A DNA stretch of 64,000 nucleotides from JACKJP01 sp050249695 (lineage in GTDB: Bacteria > Pseudomonadota > Alphaproteobacteria > Rhizobiales > Tepidamorphaceae): NCBI GenBank assembly GCA_050249695.1, contig JBFWQA010000002.1, positions 248,001 to 312,000 on the forward strand. Direction: 5' to 3'. Shown in pieces: positions 17,445-24,870 of this stretch. Below the pieces are notes generated by a model that did not search any database, was not told the DNA's origin, and saw only the letters and a program-made list of their open reading frames with translations. The stretch's first letter is position 1. Every line of letters begins with the position of its first letter. The position numbers and the translations under genes were made by a program.

Positions 17445-18902
17445 TCAGAACGCGTTGCGGTGCGTGGCCGGGGACAGCACCGTCATCAGGAGAATCCACA
17501 TGTCGAGGAAGATCGACCAGTTCTCGATATAGTGCAGGTCGTGCAGGGTGCGTCCCTGCATCTGCTCCAGCGTGACCGTCTCGCCGCGGAAGCCGTTGAT
17601 CTGGGCCCAGCCGGTGATGCCCGGCTTGATGCGTTGGCGGTGGGCGTAGTTGGCCATCTGCCGGCCGAGCTGGTCGTCATGCGAGATGGCATGGGGACGC
17701 GGCCCGACAAGGCTCATCTGGCCCGAAAGCACCGTGATGAGCTGCGGCAGTTCGTCAAGGCTCGATGCCCTCAAGTAGCGGCCGACGCGCGTGATGCGAC
17801 TGTCCCCGCGTTCGGCCTGACGCATGGCCGTCGCCGGTTCCAACACCGTCATCGACCGGAACTTCAGAATGTTGAACGGCTCGCCGTTGAACCCGCGCCG
17901 AAGCTGCCGGTAGAAGACCGGACCTGGACTGTCCAGTTTGATCGCGATGGCGATGGCCAGGAAGACCGGCGACAGCAGCACCAGACCGGCCGATGCGCCG
18001 GCAATGTCGAGCGCCCGCTTCAGCAGGACCGAGATCGCGCTCAGGGGCTGGCGGAGCACCCGCAGCGTATTGCTGTTGCCGATCGGCACGACATCGAGAA
18101 AGTGCAGACGCTGCAGGTTTGCGTCGAGCGCCAGCACCACATTGACCGAAAACCGCTTCAGTTCTTCAACGACCTGATTCATCATGGGAATCTGGGCAAT
18201 GTCGCCTGTGATGACGATATAGTGGGCGCCGCGCCGCAGCGCCGTGGCGGCGAAGGTTTCCACCTCACCCGGGATCAGCGTGCCGTCCTTGACGATGTCC
18301 TCCAGATACAGCGTTCCGGTGATGGACTGGCCATGGCGCCACAGATCATTGGCGAGGAGAAAAGCGAGGATGCTCGTTCGCTCGCCCAGAACGGCGATCT
18401 TCTGAAACCGCAGCGCACCGCCCGCGATGCGGCGCGACATGACGGACTGCATGAGACCCCGGATGCCGATCGCGAAGGGGATGCCCAGCAGATAGGCCGC
18501 CGTCAGCGATACGCGGGAGAGATCCCCGACCTTGCCGCTCAGAAAGGCAACCATGAGCATGGCGGAGAAAGAGGCCGTCCAGCCGAAGATCGTCGCGGGC
18601 AGCGTGGTGACGAGCTGGCGTTCGCCCGCGAAGAAGCGCATCGCCGCGTGGCCGGCGAAAAACGCGTAGAGGAACCCGAACAGCACGGCGAAAATGGCAT
18701 AGAGATGCCATGCGATGCCTTCCGGTCCGTCCAGCAGAACCACATGATAGAACACCGCGGGAACCAGAAAGGCCGCCGTCGCCAGAAAGCCCTCGATCGC
18801 GGCGATCAGAACGCACAGCCATGTCGGTTCGCCCACGCCCCTCCATCGCGGTCGCGAGGCGCTTCGCGCACTGAATGAGCGGGGACGTTCCGCGATCGAC
18901 AT
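17445..18902 (-). CDS. polyprenyl glycosylphosphotransferase initiating polysaccharide synthesis
   Basis: This 485-residue protein of the PHPT family (WcaJ/ExoY-like) has about four N-terminal membrane helices and a central nucleotide-binding-like region (IVITGDIAQIPMMNQVVEEL). The C-terminal bacterial sugar transferase domain carries PVFYRQLRRGFNGEPFNILKF, SMTV, ASSLDELPQLITVLSGQMSLVGPRP and IKPGITGWAQINGFRGE. The DE pair and GPRP motif are the catalytic hallmarks. It transfers a sugar-1-phosphate (often glucose or galactose) from UDP-sugar to undecaprenyl phosphate, the committed step for the cluster. It is the first leftward gene after the AT-rich promoter region at 18903-19202. Confidence 0.92.
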   Translation of the reverse strand: MSIAERPRSFSARSASRPRWRGVGEPTWLCVLIAAIEGFLATAAFLVPAVFYHVVLLDGPEGIAWHLYAIFAVLFGFLYAFFAGHAAMRFFAGERQLVTTLPATIFGWTASFSAMLMVAFLSGKVGDLSRVSLTAAYLLGIPFAIGIRGLMQSVMSRRIAGGALRFQKIAVLGERTSILAFLLANDLWRHGQSITGTLYLEDIVKDGTLIPGEVETFAATALRRGAHYIVITGDIAQIPMMNQVVEELKRFSVNVVLALDANLQRLHFLDVVPIGNSNTLRVLRQPLSAISVLLKRALDIAGASAGLVLLSPVFLAIAIAIKLDSPGPVFYRQLRRGFNGEPFNILKFRSMTVLEPATAMRQAERGDSRITRVGRYLRASSLDELPQLITVLSGQMSLVGPRPHAISHDDQLGRQMANYAHRQRIKPGITGWAQINGFRGETVTLEQMQGRTLHDLHYIENWSIFLDMWILLMTVLSPATHRNAF

Positions 18903-19202
18903 GGATGTAACCCGTCTGGTGAAACAGGCTACACCTAAGCTCTTTTCGAGGCCGACCCAAGAATCTACTTAATTTTTCCTTAATATATAAAATTTGCTTA
19001 AAATTTTAACTATTGATCGTGGCGCTTTCTTCCTATTGTCAGGCTGCCGTCACCGCAACGAGGTGGAGATCGCGCCGCCCACGTTCCTGCCCTCTGTCAT
19101 GCGACCAGCCGCGATCGGGGGCAGCGCGTGGCACGGGAAAATTTCGGCGCCGATCAAAATGCCCGGAACGGCGCGTCCGCCCGCCGCGTCCGGGACCAGG
19201 AC
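18903..19202. other. intergenic region with strongly AT-rich promoter-like stretch
   Basis: No convincing gene is seen in these 300 bases between the initiating transferase gene and the iron alcohol dehydrogenase gene. Positions about 18961-19015 are almost pure A/T in an otherwise GC-rich genome and lie 60-115 bases upstream of the transferase start. This is probably the main promoter/regulator binding region of the leftward polysaccharide operon. The remaining part (19016-19202) has normal GC and no feature I can name. Confidence 0.6.
18969..18983. promoter_or_regulatory. CtrA-type box TTAA-N7-TTAA
   Basis: The sequence reads TTAA, seven bases (TTTTTCC), TTAA. This is an exact match to the full consensus of the alphaproteobacterial cell-cycle regulator CtrA. 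It is centred about 74 bases upstream of the initiating transferase start (18902). A further TTAA pair with shorter spacing follows within 30 bases. The stretch is AT-rich, so a chance match is more likely here than elsewhere. Confidence 0.45.
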
Positions 19203-20366
19203 CTATACCGCCTGCCACGCCATTTCGAGGATCTCCCTCACGTCGGACGCGCCGGCGATCCTGCGCGGATTGGTCGGTACCCAGCGATCCCGCATCGTCA
19301 GTTCGGCAAGCCGGTCGAGGTCGTCATATGTGATCCCGACGTCCTGCAACCGGTGCGGCAGGCCGAGATCGGCGATGAGCCGCGCGACAATCTCGCCGGC
19401 CGGCGTGTCGGGCGCGCCCATCGCCTCGCTCGCGATCCTCTGCCTGTCGGCGTTCACGGCGGCATTCCATTGCAGGGCATGGGGAAGAATGATGCATGAT
19501 GTCAGGCCGTGCGGCACGCCGGCCGAACCACCGAGGATATGCCCGATCGCATGGCTCACGCCCTTGTCGACGCCGCCCTGCGTGCCGACCAGCGACAGCC
19601 ATGCGCCGATCATCGAATCGAGCCGCGCGTCGAGATCGGCAGGATCGGCCTTCGTCCTCTTCAAGCTGGGCAGCAGCAGCCTGAGCGCGTGAATGGAGGC
19701 GGCGTCCGAGAACGGGTTGCCGTTGATCGAACAGATGTCCTCGATGGCATGGTCGACCGCCCGAACGCCGGAGGAAAGCCACAGCACCTCGGGCGTGTGG
19801 ACCGTCAGCGCAGGATCGAGAATGACCGAGGCCGGGGCGAGATCGGGATGGCGATAGCTCTCCTTGACGCCCAGATCGAGATTGGTGATGCCGGCGAGCG
19901 CGGTAAATTCGGCGCCTGACAGCGTCGTCGGGATCGCGACGCAGGGCAGCGGCAGCGACAACCGCCGCGCCGGACTGCCCGAAGTGTTTCTGTAGCCGCT
20001 CAGCGCCGCCGGCGTCTCGACGCCTGCCTCCATCGCGATGCGCATGACCTTGACGGCATCGGTGACGGAACTGCCCCCTATCGCGACGAGCAGGTCGGCC
20101 TTTGCCTTCCGGGCCTGCCCGGCGAGACGCACCACATCTTCCGAAGGCGAATGCGCGCGCACCCCGCTTTCAACCCCGGCAAACCGGTTGCCGAGCGCCC
20201 GCGCCAGATCATGCGCGAGCGGCGCGGCCTCGAGCAGGGAACCACTGGCCACCACGAAGACCCTTTCGCTGTCCAGCCTCGCCACCTCGTCCCGGAGGGC
20301 TTCTGTCCAGCGCTGCCCGTAGCGGACATTGTTCATTCTCGGATAGTCGTAGCGGCCGCTTCGCAA
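19203..20366 (-). CDS. iron-containing alcohol dehydrogenase, maleylacetate-reductase-like
   Basis: This 387-residue protein starts at a TTG (20366) preceded by GGAGGAGGG. That start keeps the family's N-terminal Y-x-P-x-x-V-x-Y-G segment (YPRMNNVRYG). The NAD(P) loop is LLVAIGGSSVTDAVK and VAIPTTLSGAEFT follows. Putative metal ligands lie in AVDHAIED, SHAIGHILGG and VPHGLT. Maleylacetate reductases reduce maleylacetate to 3-oxoadipate in aromatic degradation, and general iron alcohol dehydrogenases look similar. Divergence from the Rieske oxygenase genes supports the aromatic role. No ring-cleavage enzyme of the intradiol type is next to it. Confidence 0.78.
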   Translation of the reverse strand: MRSGRYDYPRMNNVRYGQRWTEALRDEVARLDSERVFVVASGSLLEAAPLAHDLARALGNRFAGVESGVRAHSPSEDVVRLAGQARKAKADLLVAIGGSSVTDAVKVMRIAMEAGVETPAALSGYRNTSGSPARRLSLPLPCVAIPTTLSGAEFTALAGITNLDLGVKESYRHPDLAPASVILDPALTVHTPEVLWLSSGVRAVDHAIEDICSINGNPFSDAASIHALRLLLPSLKRTKADPADLDARLDSMIGAWLSLVGTQGGVDKGVSHAIGHILGGSAGVPHGLTSCIILPHALQWNAAVNADRQRIASEAMGAPDTPAGEIVARLIADLGLPHRLQDVGITYDDLDRLAELTMRDRWVPTNPRRIAGASDVREILEMAWQAV

Positions 20367-20560
20367 GATAACCCTCCTCCGCCGCCGGACGGGCCGGCTT
20401 ACAGCCAGGTCGATGACGGCAAGTTACATCGTGCTGCGCCGGTGTCGCCACGGTCTCGTCACCGCTGCCGTCTCATCAATTTTCATGGGAGATCAGAGTC
20501 TCCCCCCAGCCATGTGAGCAGAACTCACTTCTGCGGAAAACGAGGCGGATTCCGCTTGAA

Positions 20561-20573
20561 GCGTACTCATAAG
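20561..20573 (+). promoter_or_regulatory. GCGTACTCATAA motif in the oxygenase operon leader
   Basis: GCGTACTCATAAG lies about 77-90 bases upstream of the beta-subunit start and is part of the imperfect palindrome TACT-CATA-AGTA. The 12-base GCGTACTCATAA recurs exactly at 21145-21156, directly before the alpha-subunit ribosome site. A partial copy GCGTACCCAT is at 20602-20611. TTGAAG (20556) and TAGCAT (20578) at 16-base spacing could be promoter boxes. The rest of 20367-20649 shows nothing else. Confidence 0.35.
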
Positions 20574-20649
20574 TATGTAGCATCGATAATAACGAATGGA
20601 AGCGTACCCATCGGTAAAAGCTTCCTCACGGCCACGGGAGGTAAGTTCG

Positions 20650-21141
20650 ATGAATATCGAACCGGGAATTCGCAAGGCGGACCTGAAAGCCGAACTGCTG
20701 ACTCTTTACGAGGACTACGCCGCCGCGCTCGACAGGAACGAGATGGACCGCTGGATGGGGTTCTTCACCGAGGACACGTTCTACAACGTGATCTCGCGCG
20801 AGAGCTACGATGCCGGGCTGCCTCACGCCACAATCTATTGCGACGGGCTGGGCATGCTGCGCGACAGGATCGCGCTGCTCAAGGAAGGCTCCTATTTCGA
20901 GCCGCGCACGCTGCGCCATTTCATCAGCGGATTGCGCATCCACTCGGCAACCGAGAAGGCGATCCAGGCCACCGCGAACTTTCTTGTGATCGAAAGCCTG
21001 TTCGACGCCGAGCCGCAGATCCTCATGGTCGGTGAGTATGTCGACGAACTGGTGCCGGCAGATGGCGGCTACAAGTTCCGCAAGCGCTGCGCGGTCTACG
21101 ATCAGTACCGCATCCGCACCACGCTCGTCGTCCCCGTCTAG
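20650..21141 (+). CDS. aromatic-ring-hydroxylating oxygenase, beta (small) subunit
   Basis: This 163-residue SnoaL/NTF2-fold subunit starts at the ATG at 20650, eight bases after GGAGG. It shows the expected beginning LLTLYEDYAAALDRNEMDRWMGFF, then LRHFISGLRIHS and the C-terminal FRKRCAVYDQYRIRTTLVVPV typical of Rieske oxygenase beta subunits. It has a structural role in an alpha3beta3 enzyme, sometimes affecting substrate range. It precedes the alpha subunit by 27 bases. Beta before alpha is less usual than alpha first but is seen in several clusters. Same operon as ferredoxin and reductase. Confidence 0.9.
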   Translation: MNIEPGIRKADLKAELLTLYEDYAAALDRNEMDRWMGFFTEDTFYNVISRESYDAGLPHATIYCDGLGMLRDRIALLKEGSYFEPRTLRHFISGLRIHSATEKAIQATANFLVIESLFDAEPQILMVGEYVDELVPADGGYKFRKRCAVYDQYRIRTTLVVPV

Positions 21142-21144
21142 GTC

Positions 21145-21156
21145 GCGTACTCATAA
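21145..21156 (+). repeat. second copy of GCGTACTCATAA, ahead of the alpha-subunit ribosome site
   Basis: This is an exact 12-base copy of the leader motif at 20561. It ends just before AGGAGAG, the alpha-subunit ribosome site, and begins 4 bases after the beta-subunit stop. Its position could let it act on translation or as an internal operator. Confidence 0.5.
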
Positions 21157-21168
21157 AGGAGAGCTCCC

Positions 21169-22428
21169 ATGACTGCCACAGCCAATGCCAGCGACACCGC
21201 CAGAAGGTGGCCGGAAGGCGGGGTTTCCCGGGTGCCGGCCTGGATCTACTCCGACCGCGAGTTGTTCGACCGCGAGATGGAGACGTTCCATTACGGCCCG
21301 ACCTGGAACTTCGTCGGGCTGGAGGCGGAAGTCCCGGAGAACGGCTGCTACCGCCGCACTTTCGTCGGCCTCAAGCCCGTGCTCATCACCCGCGACATGG
21401 AAGGTCAGATCCATGTCCTGGAAAACCGCTGCTCGCATCGCGGCGCGCCGGTCTGCTGGGAACAGAAGGGCAAGGCGGAGGATCTGACCTGCGCCTACCA
21501 TCACTGGAGCTATGATCTTGCCGGCAATCTCCAGGGCGTCGCCTTCATGCGCGGCCAGCCCAAGCCGAACCCCGGCATGCCGAAGGATTTCGACCGTCGT
21601 AACCATGGGCTGAAGAAGCTCCGCACGACCGTCAAGGGCGGCGCCATCTGGGCAACCTTCTCCGAGGAGACACCGCCGCTGGAGGAGTATGTCGGCCCTG
21701 ACGTGATGGAATTCGTCGACCGCGCCTTCAACGGCCGCAAGCTTCGCCTCCTCGGCTACAGTCGGCAGATTATCCCGTGCAACTGGAAACTCTATTTCGA
21801 AAACGCGCGCGACCCCTATCATGCCACGTTGCTGCACACCTTCTTTACCACTTTCGGCCTGTTCCGGGCCGACGCCCAGACCCGCGCCATTCCCGCCGGC
21901 GAGGGCCGCCACGAGGTGACCTATTCCTGGTTCGACCCTAAAGCCGCGTCCAAGAACACGAAGCTGTCGAAGGACATCAAGAACATCAAGACCAACCTGG
22001 AACTGCATGATCGCGAGATCGTCAGCCCGCGTGTCGAGTTCAACGGCGACGGCCGCATCGGCACGCTGGAGGTCTTCCCCTCCATGGTCCTCCAGCAGCA
22101 TATCAACACGCTCGCGGTGCGCCATATCCTGCCCAAGACGCCGACGACGACGGAATTGTCCTGGATCTATTTCGGCTATGAGGACGATGACGAGGAATTG
22201 CGGCGCCTGCGCCTCAAGCAGGGCAATCTGACCGGCCCTGCGGGCTATGTCTCGCTCGACGACAGCGAGGTGCTCAAGCAGATGCAGCCGGTGGTCGACA
22301 ACTATCCGGAGTCCCAGCAGATCGTCGAGATGCATGGCCGCGACCATATAGGCGTTTCGGAAACCAGCGTGTCGGAAAGCATGATCCGCGCCTTCTACAC
22401 GTTCTACCGCCGCGCCATGAATCTCTAG
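21169..22428 (+). CDS. Rieske [2Fe-2S] aromatic-ring-hydroxylating oxygenase, alpha subunit
   Basis: This 419-residue catalytic subunit has Rieske ligands CSHRG (Cys88, His90) and CAYHHW (Cys108, His111). The mononuclear iron site is in NARDPYHATLLH (bridging Asp215, His218, His223), with the third acidic ligand expected in the C-terminal part. The C-terminal GRDHIGVSETSVSESMIRAFY resembles the salicylate/anthranilate-type and related carboxylated-aromatic oxygenases more than naphthalene dioxygenases; that is judged from memory of the families. It inserts O2 into an aromatic ring using electrons from the ferredoxin encoded next. Substrate unknown. Confidence 0.92.
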   Translation: MTATANASDTARRWPEGGVSRVPAWIYSDRELFDREMETFHYGPTWNFVGLEAEVPENGCYRRTFVGLKPVLITRDMEGQIHVLENRCSHRGAPVCWEQKGKAEDLTCAYHHWSYDLAGNLQGVAFMRGQPKPNPGMPKDFDRRNHGLKKLRTTVKGGAIWATFSEETPPLEEYVGPDVMEFVDRAFNGRKLRLLGYSRQIIPCNWKLYFENARDPYHATLLHTFFTTFGLFRADAQTRAIPAGEGRHEVTYSWFDPKAASKNTKLSKDIKNIKTNLELHDREIVSPRVEFNGDGRIGTLEVFPSMVLQQHINTLAVRHILPKTPTTTELSWIYFGYEDDDEELRRLRLKQGNLTGPAGYVSLDDSEVLKQMQPVVDNYPESQQIVEMHGRDHIGVSETSVSESMIRAFYTFYRRAMNL

Positions 22429-22454
22429 ACGCAAGCCACTCGGAGGCCGGACCA

Positions 22455-22781
22455 TTGAATGACGGATGGACGCGCGTTGCGCGAGTTGACGATGTGCCCG
22501 AGAGCGAGGACGCGACGGTCGTAGCCGTCGATGGGGAGCCGGTGGCGCTCTTTCATGTCGAAGGGGCGTTTTATGCCATCGACGATCGCTGCCCGCACGA
22601 AAAAGCGGCGCGGCTTTCCGATGGCTATCTGGACGGCATGTCGATCGAGTGCCCGATGCATCAGGCCTGTTTCGATATCCGCAGCGGCAAGGTGCTCTCC
22701 CCGCCGGCCAAGGAGGATGTCGGCTGCTACGACGTGCAAGTCAGCGATGGCCAGATTCTCCTGCGCAAGCGGAGCATCTGA
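22455..22781 (+). CDS. Rieske-type ferredoxin of the oxygenase
   Basis: This 108-residue protein starts at TTG (22455) after CGGAGG. Two Rieske ligand pairs are present: CPH (Cys46, His48) and CPMH (Cys66, His69). VVAVDGEPVALFHVEGAFYAI is the normal first beta region. Such ferredoxins carry electrons from the FAD reductase to the alpha subunit. It stands 26 bases after the alpha subunit gene and 9 bases before the reductase gene, so it is part of one operon. Confidence 0.93.
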   Translation: MNDGWTRVARVDDVPESEDATVVAVDGEPVALFHVEGAFYAIDDRCPHEKAARLSDGYLDGMSIECPMHQACFDIRSGKVLSPPAKEDVGCYDVQVSDGQILLRKRSI

Positions 22782-22790
22782 ACGCTGCCC

Positions 22791-24005
22791 ATGCGGGCCG
22801 ATCACGACATACTGATCGTTGGCGGGGGCCAGGCCGGCCGGCGCGCCGCCCAGGGCGCGCGTGCTGCCAATCCGGATGCCTCCATCGCCATCCTCGGCGA
22901 GGAGGCGCACCCTCCCTATGACCGGCCGGAACTCTCCAAGAAAATCCTGCTCGGCGAGGACCCGGCAATCTGTTTCCAGATGACGCCGGAAGCCTATGCC
23001 GCCGCCCGCATTTCGCTGCTGCCGGGCCAGCGCGCACGCGCCATCGATCCGCTACGGCGGACGGTTGCGACAGAGGATGGCGACCGTTACAGCTATCGCC
23101 GGCTGGTGCTGGCGACCGGCTCGCGGCCTCGCAAGCTTAAGACGCCGGCGGATCCGAGTATCCTCACGCTGCGTAGCTTCGAGGATGCCGCAGGCATTGC
23201 CGGGCAGTTGGTCCCCGGCCGCCATGTCGCGATCATCGGCGCCGGCTTCATCGGCCTGGAGGTCGCCGCCGCCGCCCGCGCCCGCGATTGCTCCGTCGCG
23301 ATTCATGAAGCCGGCCCGAGGGTCATGGCCCGCACCATGCCGGAAGCTGCCGCCCGCCAGGTGGAAGCGTTTCACCGCGCGCACGGTGTCGTGTTTCATT
23401 TCGGCAGGGATGTCGGCACCATCGTCGCCCGGCCTGACTGTATCGGGTTCGATGCCAACGGCATCCATCACAAGGCTGACCTTGTCGTGATCGGCATCGG
23501 CATCGTGCCCAATATCGAGCTTGCCGCCGAGGCCGGGCTTGCCGTGGAGGACGGGATCCTGGCCGACCAACAGGGCCGAACCTCCAGCGAGTACGTCTTC
23601 GTTGCCGGTGAGGTCGCCGCCCATCCGGTGCTTGGTCGCGATGCGCCGGCGCGGATCGAATCCTGGCATGTTGCCGAGTATCAGGCGGAAAATGCCGGCC
23701 GCAACGCCGCCGGCGAGGCCATGGCCTACCGCGCCGCGCCGTGGTTCTGGTCCGACCAGTACGATCACAATATCCAGTCGCTGGGGTTTGTCGGCTCCGA
23801 TGATGCACTCATCCACCGCACTTATGACGACCGCGCATGCAGCCATGTCGCAGTGGACGCCGAAGGCAGGTTGAAGGGCATCATCGCCATAAATGCCGGC
23901 AAGGATATCGCGGCTGCCCGCCGGATCATCGCGGCCGGGCAAAAGCTCGACCCCGCCCGCCTCGCCGACCCGGCGGTCGCGCTGAAAGCGGCAGTGGCGG
24001 GGTAG
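22791..24005 (+). CDS. FAD-dependent ferredoxin reductase of the oxygenase
   Basis: This 404-residue protein is of the pyridine nucleotide-disulfide/BphA4-like group. An N-terminal FAD site ILIVGGGQAGRRAA is followed by DRPELSKKILLGE, LVLATGSRPRKL, a second Rossmann (NADH) site HVAIIGAGFIGLEVAAAA and the C-terminal FWSDQYDHNIQSLGF typical of oxygenase-coupled reductases. It oxidises NADH and reduces the Rieske ferredoxin. One detail: the usual GD of the FAD phosphate motif near residue 270 reads VFVAGEVA rather than VYAAGDVA. The gene completes a four-gene rightward oxygenase operon and converges with the SDR gene. Confidence 0.92.
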   Translation: MRADHDILIVGGGQAGRRAAQGARAANPDASIAILGEEAHPPYDRPELSKKILLGEDPAICFQMTPEAYAAARISLLPGQRARAIDPLRRTVATEDGDRYSYRRLVLATGSRPRKLKTPADPSILTLRSFEDAAGIAGQLVPGRHVAIIGAGFIGLEVAAAARARDCSVAIHEAGPRVMARTMPEAAARQVEAFHRAHGVVFHFGRDVGTIVARPDCIGFDANGIHHKADLVVIGIGIVPNIELAAEAGLAVEDGILADQQGRTSSEYVFVAGEVAAHPVLGRDAPARIESWHVAEYQAENAGRNAAGEAMAYRAAPWFWSDQYDHNIQSLGFVGSDDALIHRTYDDRACSHVAVDAEGRLKGIIAINAGKDIAAARRIIAAGQKLDPARLADPAVALKAAVAG

Positions 24006-24056
24006 AGATTATCCATACCGCTGTCGGATCAGCGTATGCGCCGGTGCATCCCAGCC

Positions 24057-24830
24057 TCAGACGACGGAGCCCGCACTGGTGTGCACCGTCTGCCCGGTGA
24101 TCTGGCGGCTGGCGGGCAGGCAGAGAAAGGTGATGACGCCCGAGACGTCTTCAGGCTGCGAGATCCGCTTCAGAAGATTGGCGAGCGGGCCCTCGGACGC
24201 CGCTCTATCGAGCGCCGAGCGATCCGGCAGGCTGCCGAGCGCCAGCGGCGTTTCGGTGACGCCGGGAGCGACCGTGTTGACGTTGATGTCATGCGGGCCA
24301 AGCTCCCAGGCCGCTGTCCGGGTCAGCTGTTCCAGCGCGGCCTTGGACATCGCATAGCCGGGAAAGGTGAAGATCGCCCGGTGCGCCGAGCTTGACGAGA
24401 CATTGACGATCCTGCCGCCCTGCCCCTGCGCGATCATGTGGCGGGCCGCATGGCGGACCAGTTCCAGCGGCGCCATGAGGTTCAGCCGCTGGACGAGATC
24501 GAACTGCGCGGCGTCGAAATTGATCAGCGAGTTGGCGTGGTCCGTCATGCCGGCCGAGTTGACCAGAATATCGATCCGTCCAAAGCGCGCGGCGATATCA
24601 TCGACGATGGCACCGAGGGTTTGCGTCGCGGCAAGATCGCAGGCAAAGACCTCCACCCTGCGGCCAGTGTCCGCGGCGGCCTGCACCGCAGCCTTGCGGG
24701 CCTGCTCCGCATTGCGGTCGAGAATCGCGACATCCGCCCCGGCCTGTGTCAGGTCCGTGACGGTGGCAAGGCCGATGCCCGACGCTCCGCCGGTGACGAT
24801 GGCGACTTTTCCAGACAATTGTCCGGTCAT
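24057..24830 (-). CDS. short-chain dehydrogenase/reductase (SDR)
   Basis: This 257-residue classical SDR has cofactor site VTGGASGIGLATV, the NSAG motif (LVNSAGMTDH), catalytic Ser in VNVSSSSA and YAMSKAALEQL with Tyr/Lys near residues 158/162. The start is behind AGGAGAAACC. In an oxygenase cluster it may act as a dihydrodiol dehydrogenase or oxidise a side-chain alcohol, but its strand is opposite to the oxygenase operon and the family is broad. It is 40 bases downstream of the TRAP large-permease gene and probably belongs to that transcript. Confidence 0.85.
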   Translation of the reverse strand: MTGQLSGKVAIVTGGASGIGLATVTDLTQAGADVAILDRNAEQARKAAVQAAADTGRRVEVFACDLAATQTLGAIVDDIAARFGRIDILVNSAGMTDHANSLINFDAAQFDLVQRLNLMAPLELVRHAARHMIAQGQGGRIVNVSSSSAHRAIFTFPGYAMSKAALEQLTRTAAWELGPHDINVNTVAPGVTETPLALGSLPDRSALDRAASEGPLANLLKRISQPEDVSGVITFLCLPASRQITGQTVHTSAGSVV

Positions 24831-24870
24831 GCTGGTTTCTCCTGAACTCGCACCGATCTCGTTCGGCGTA

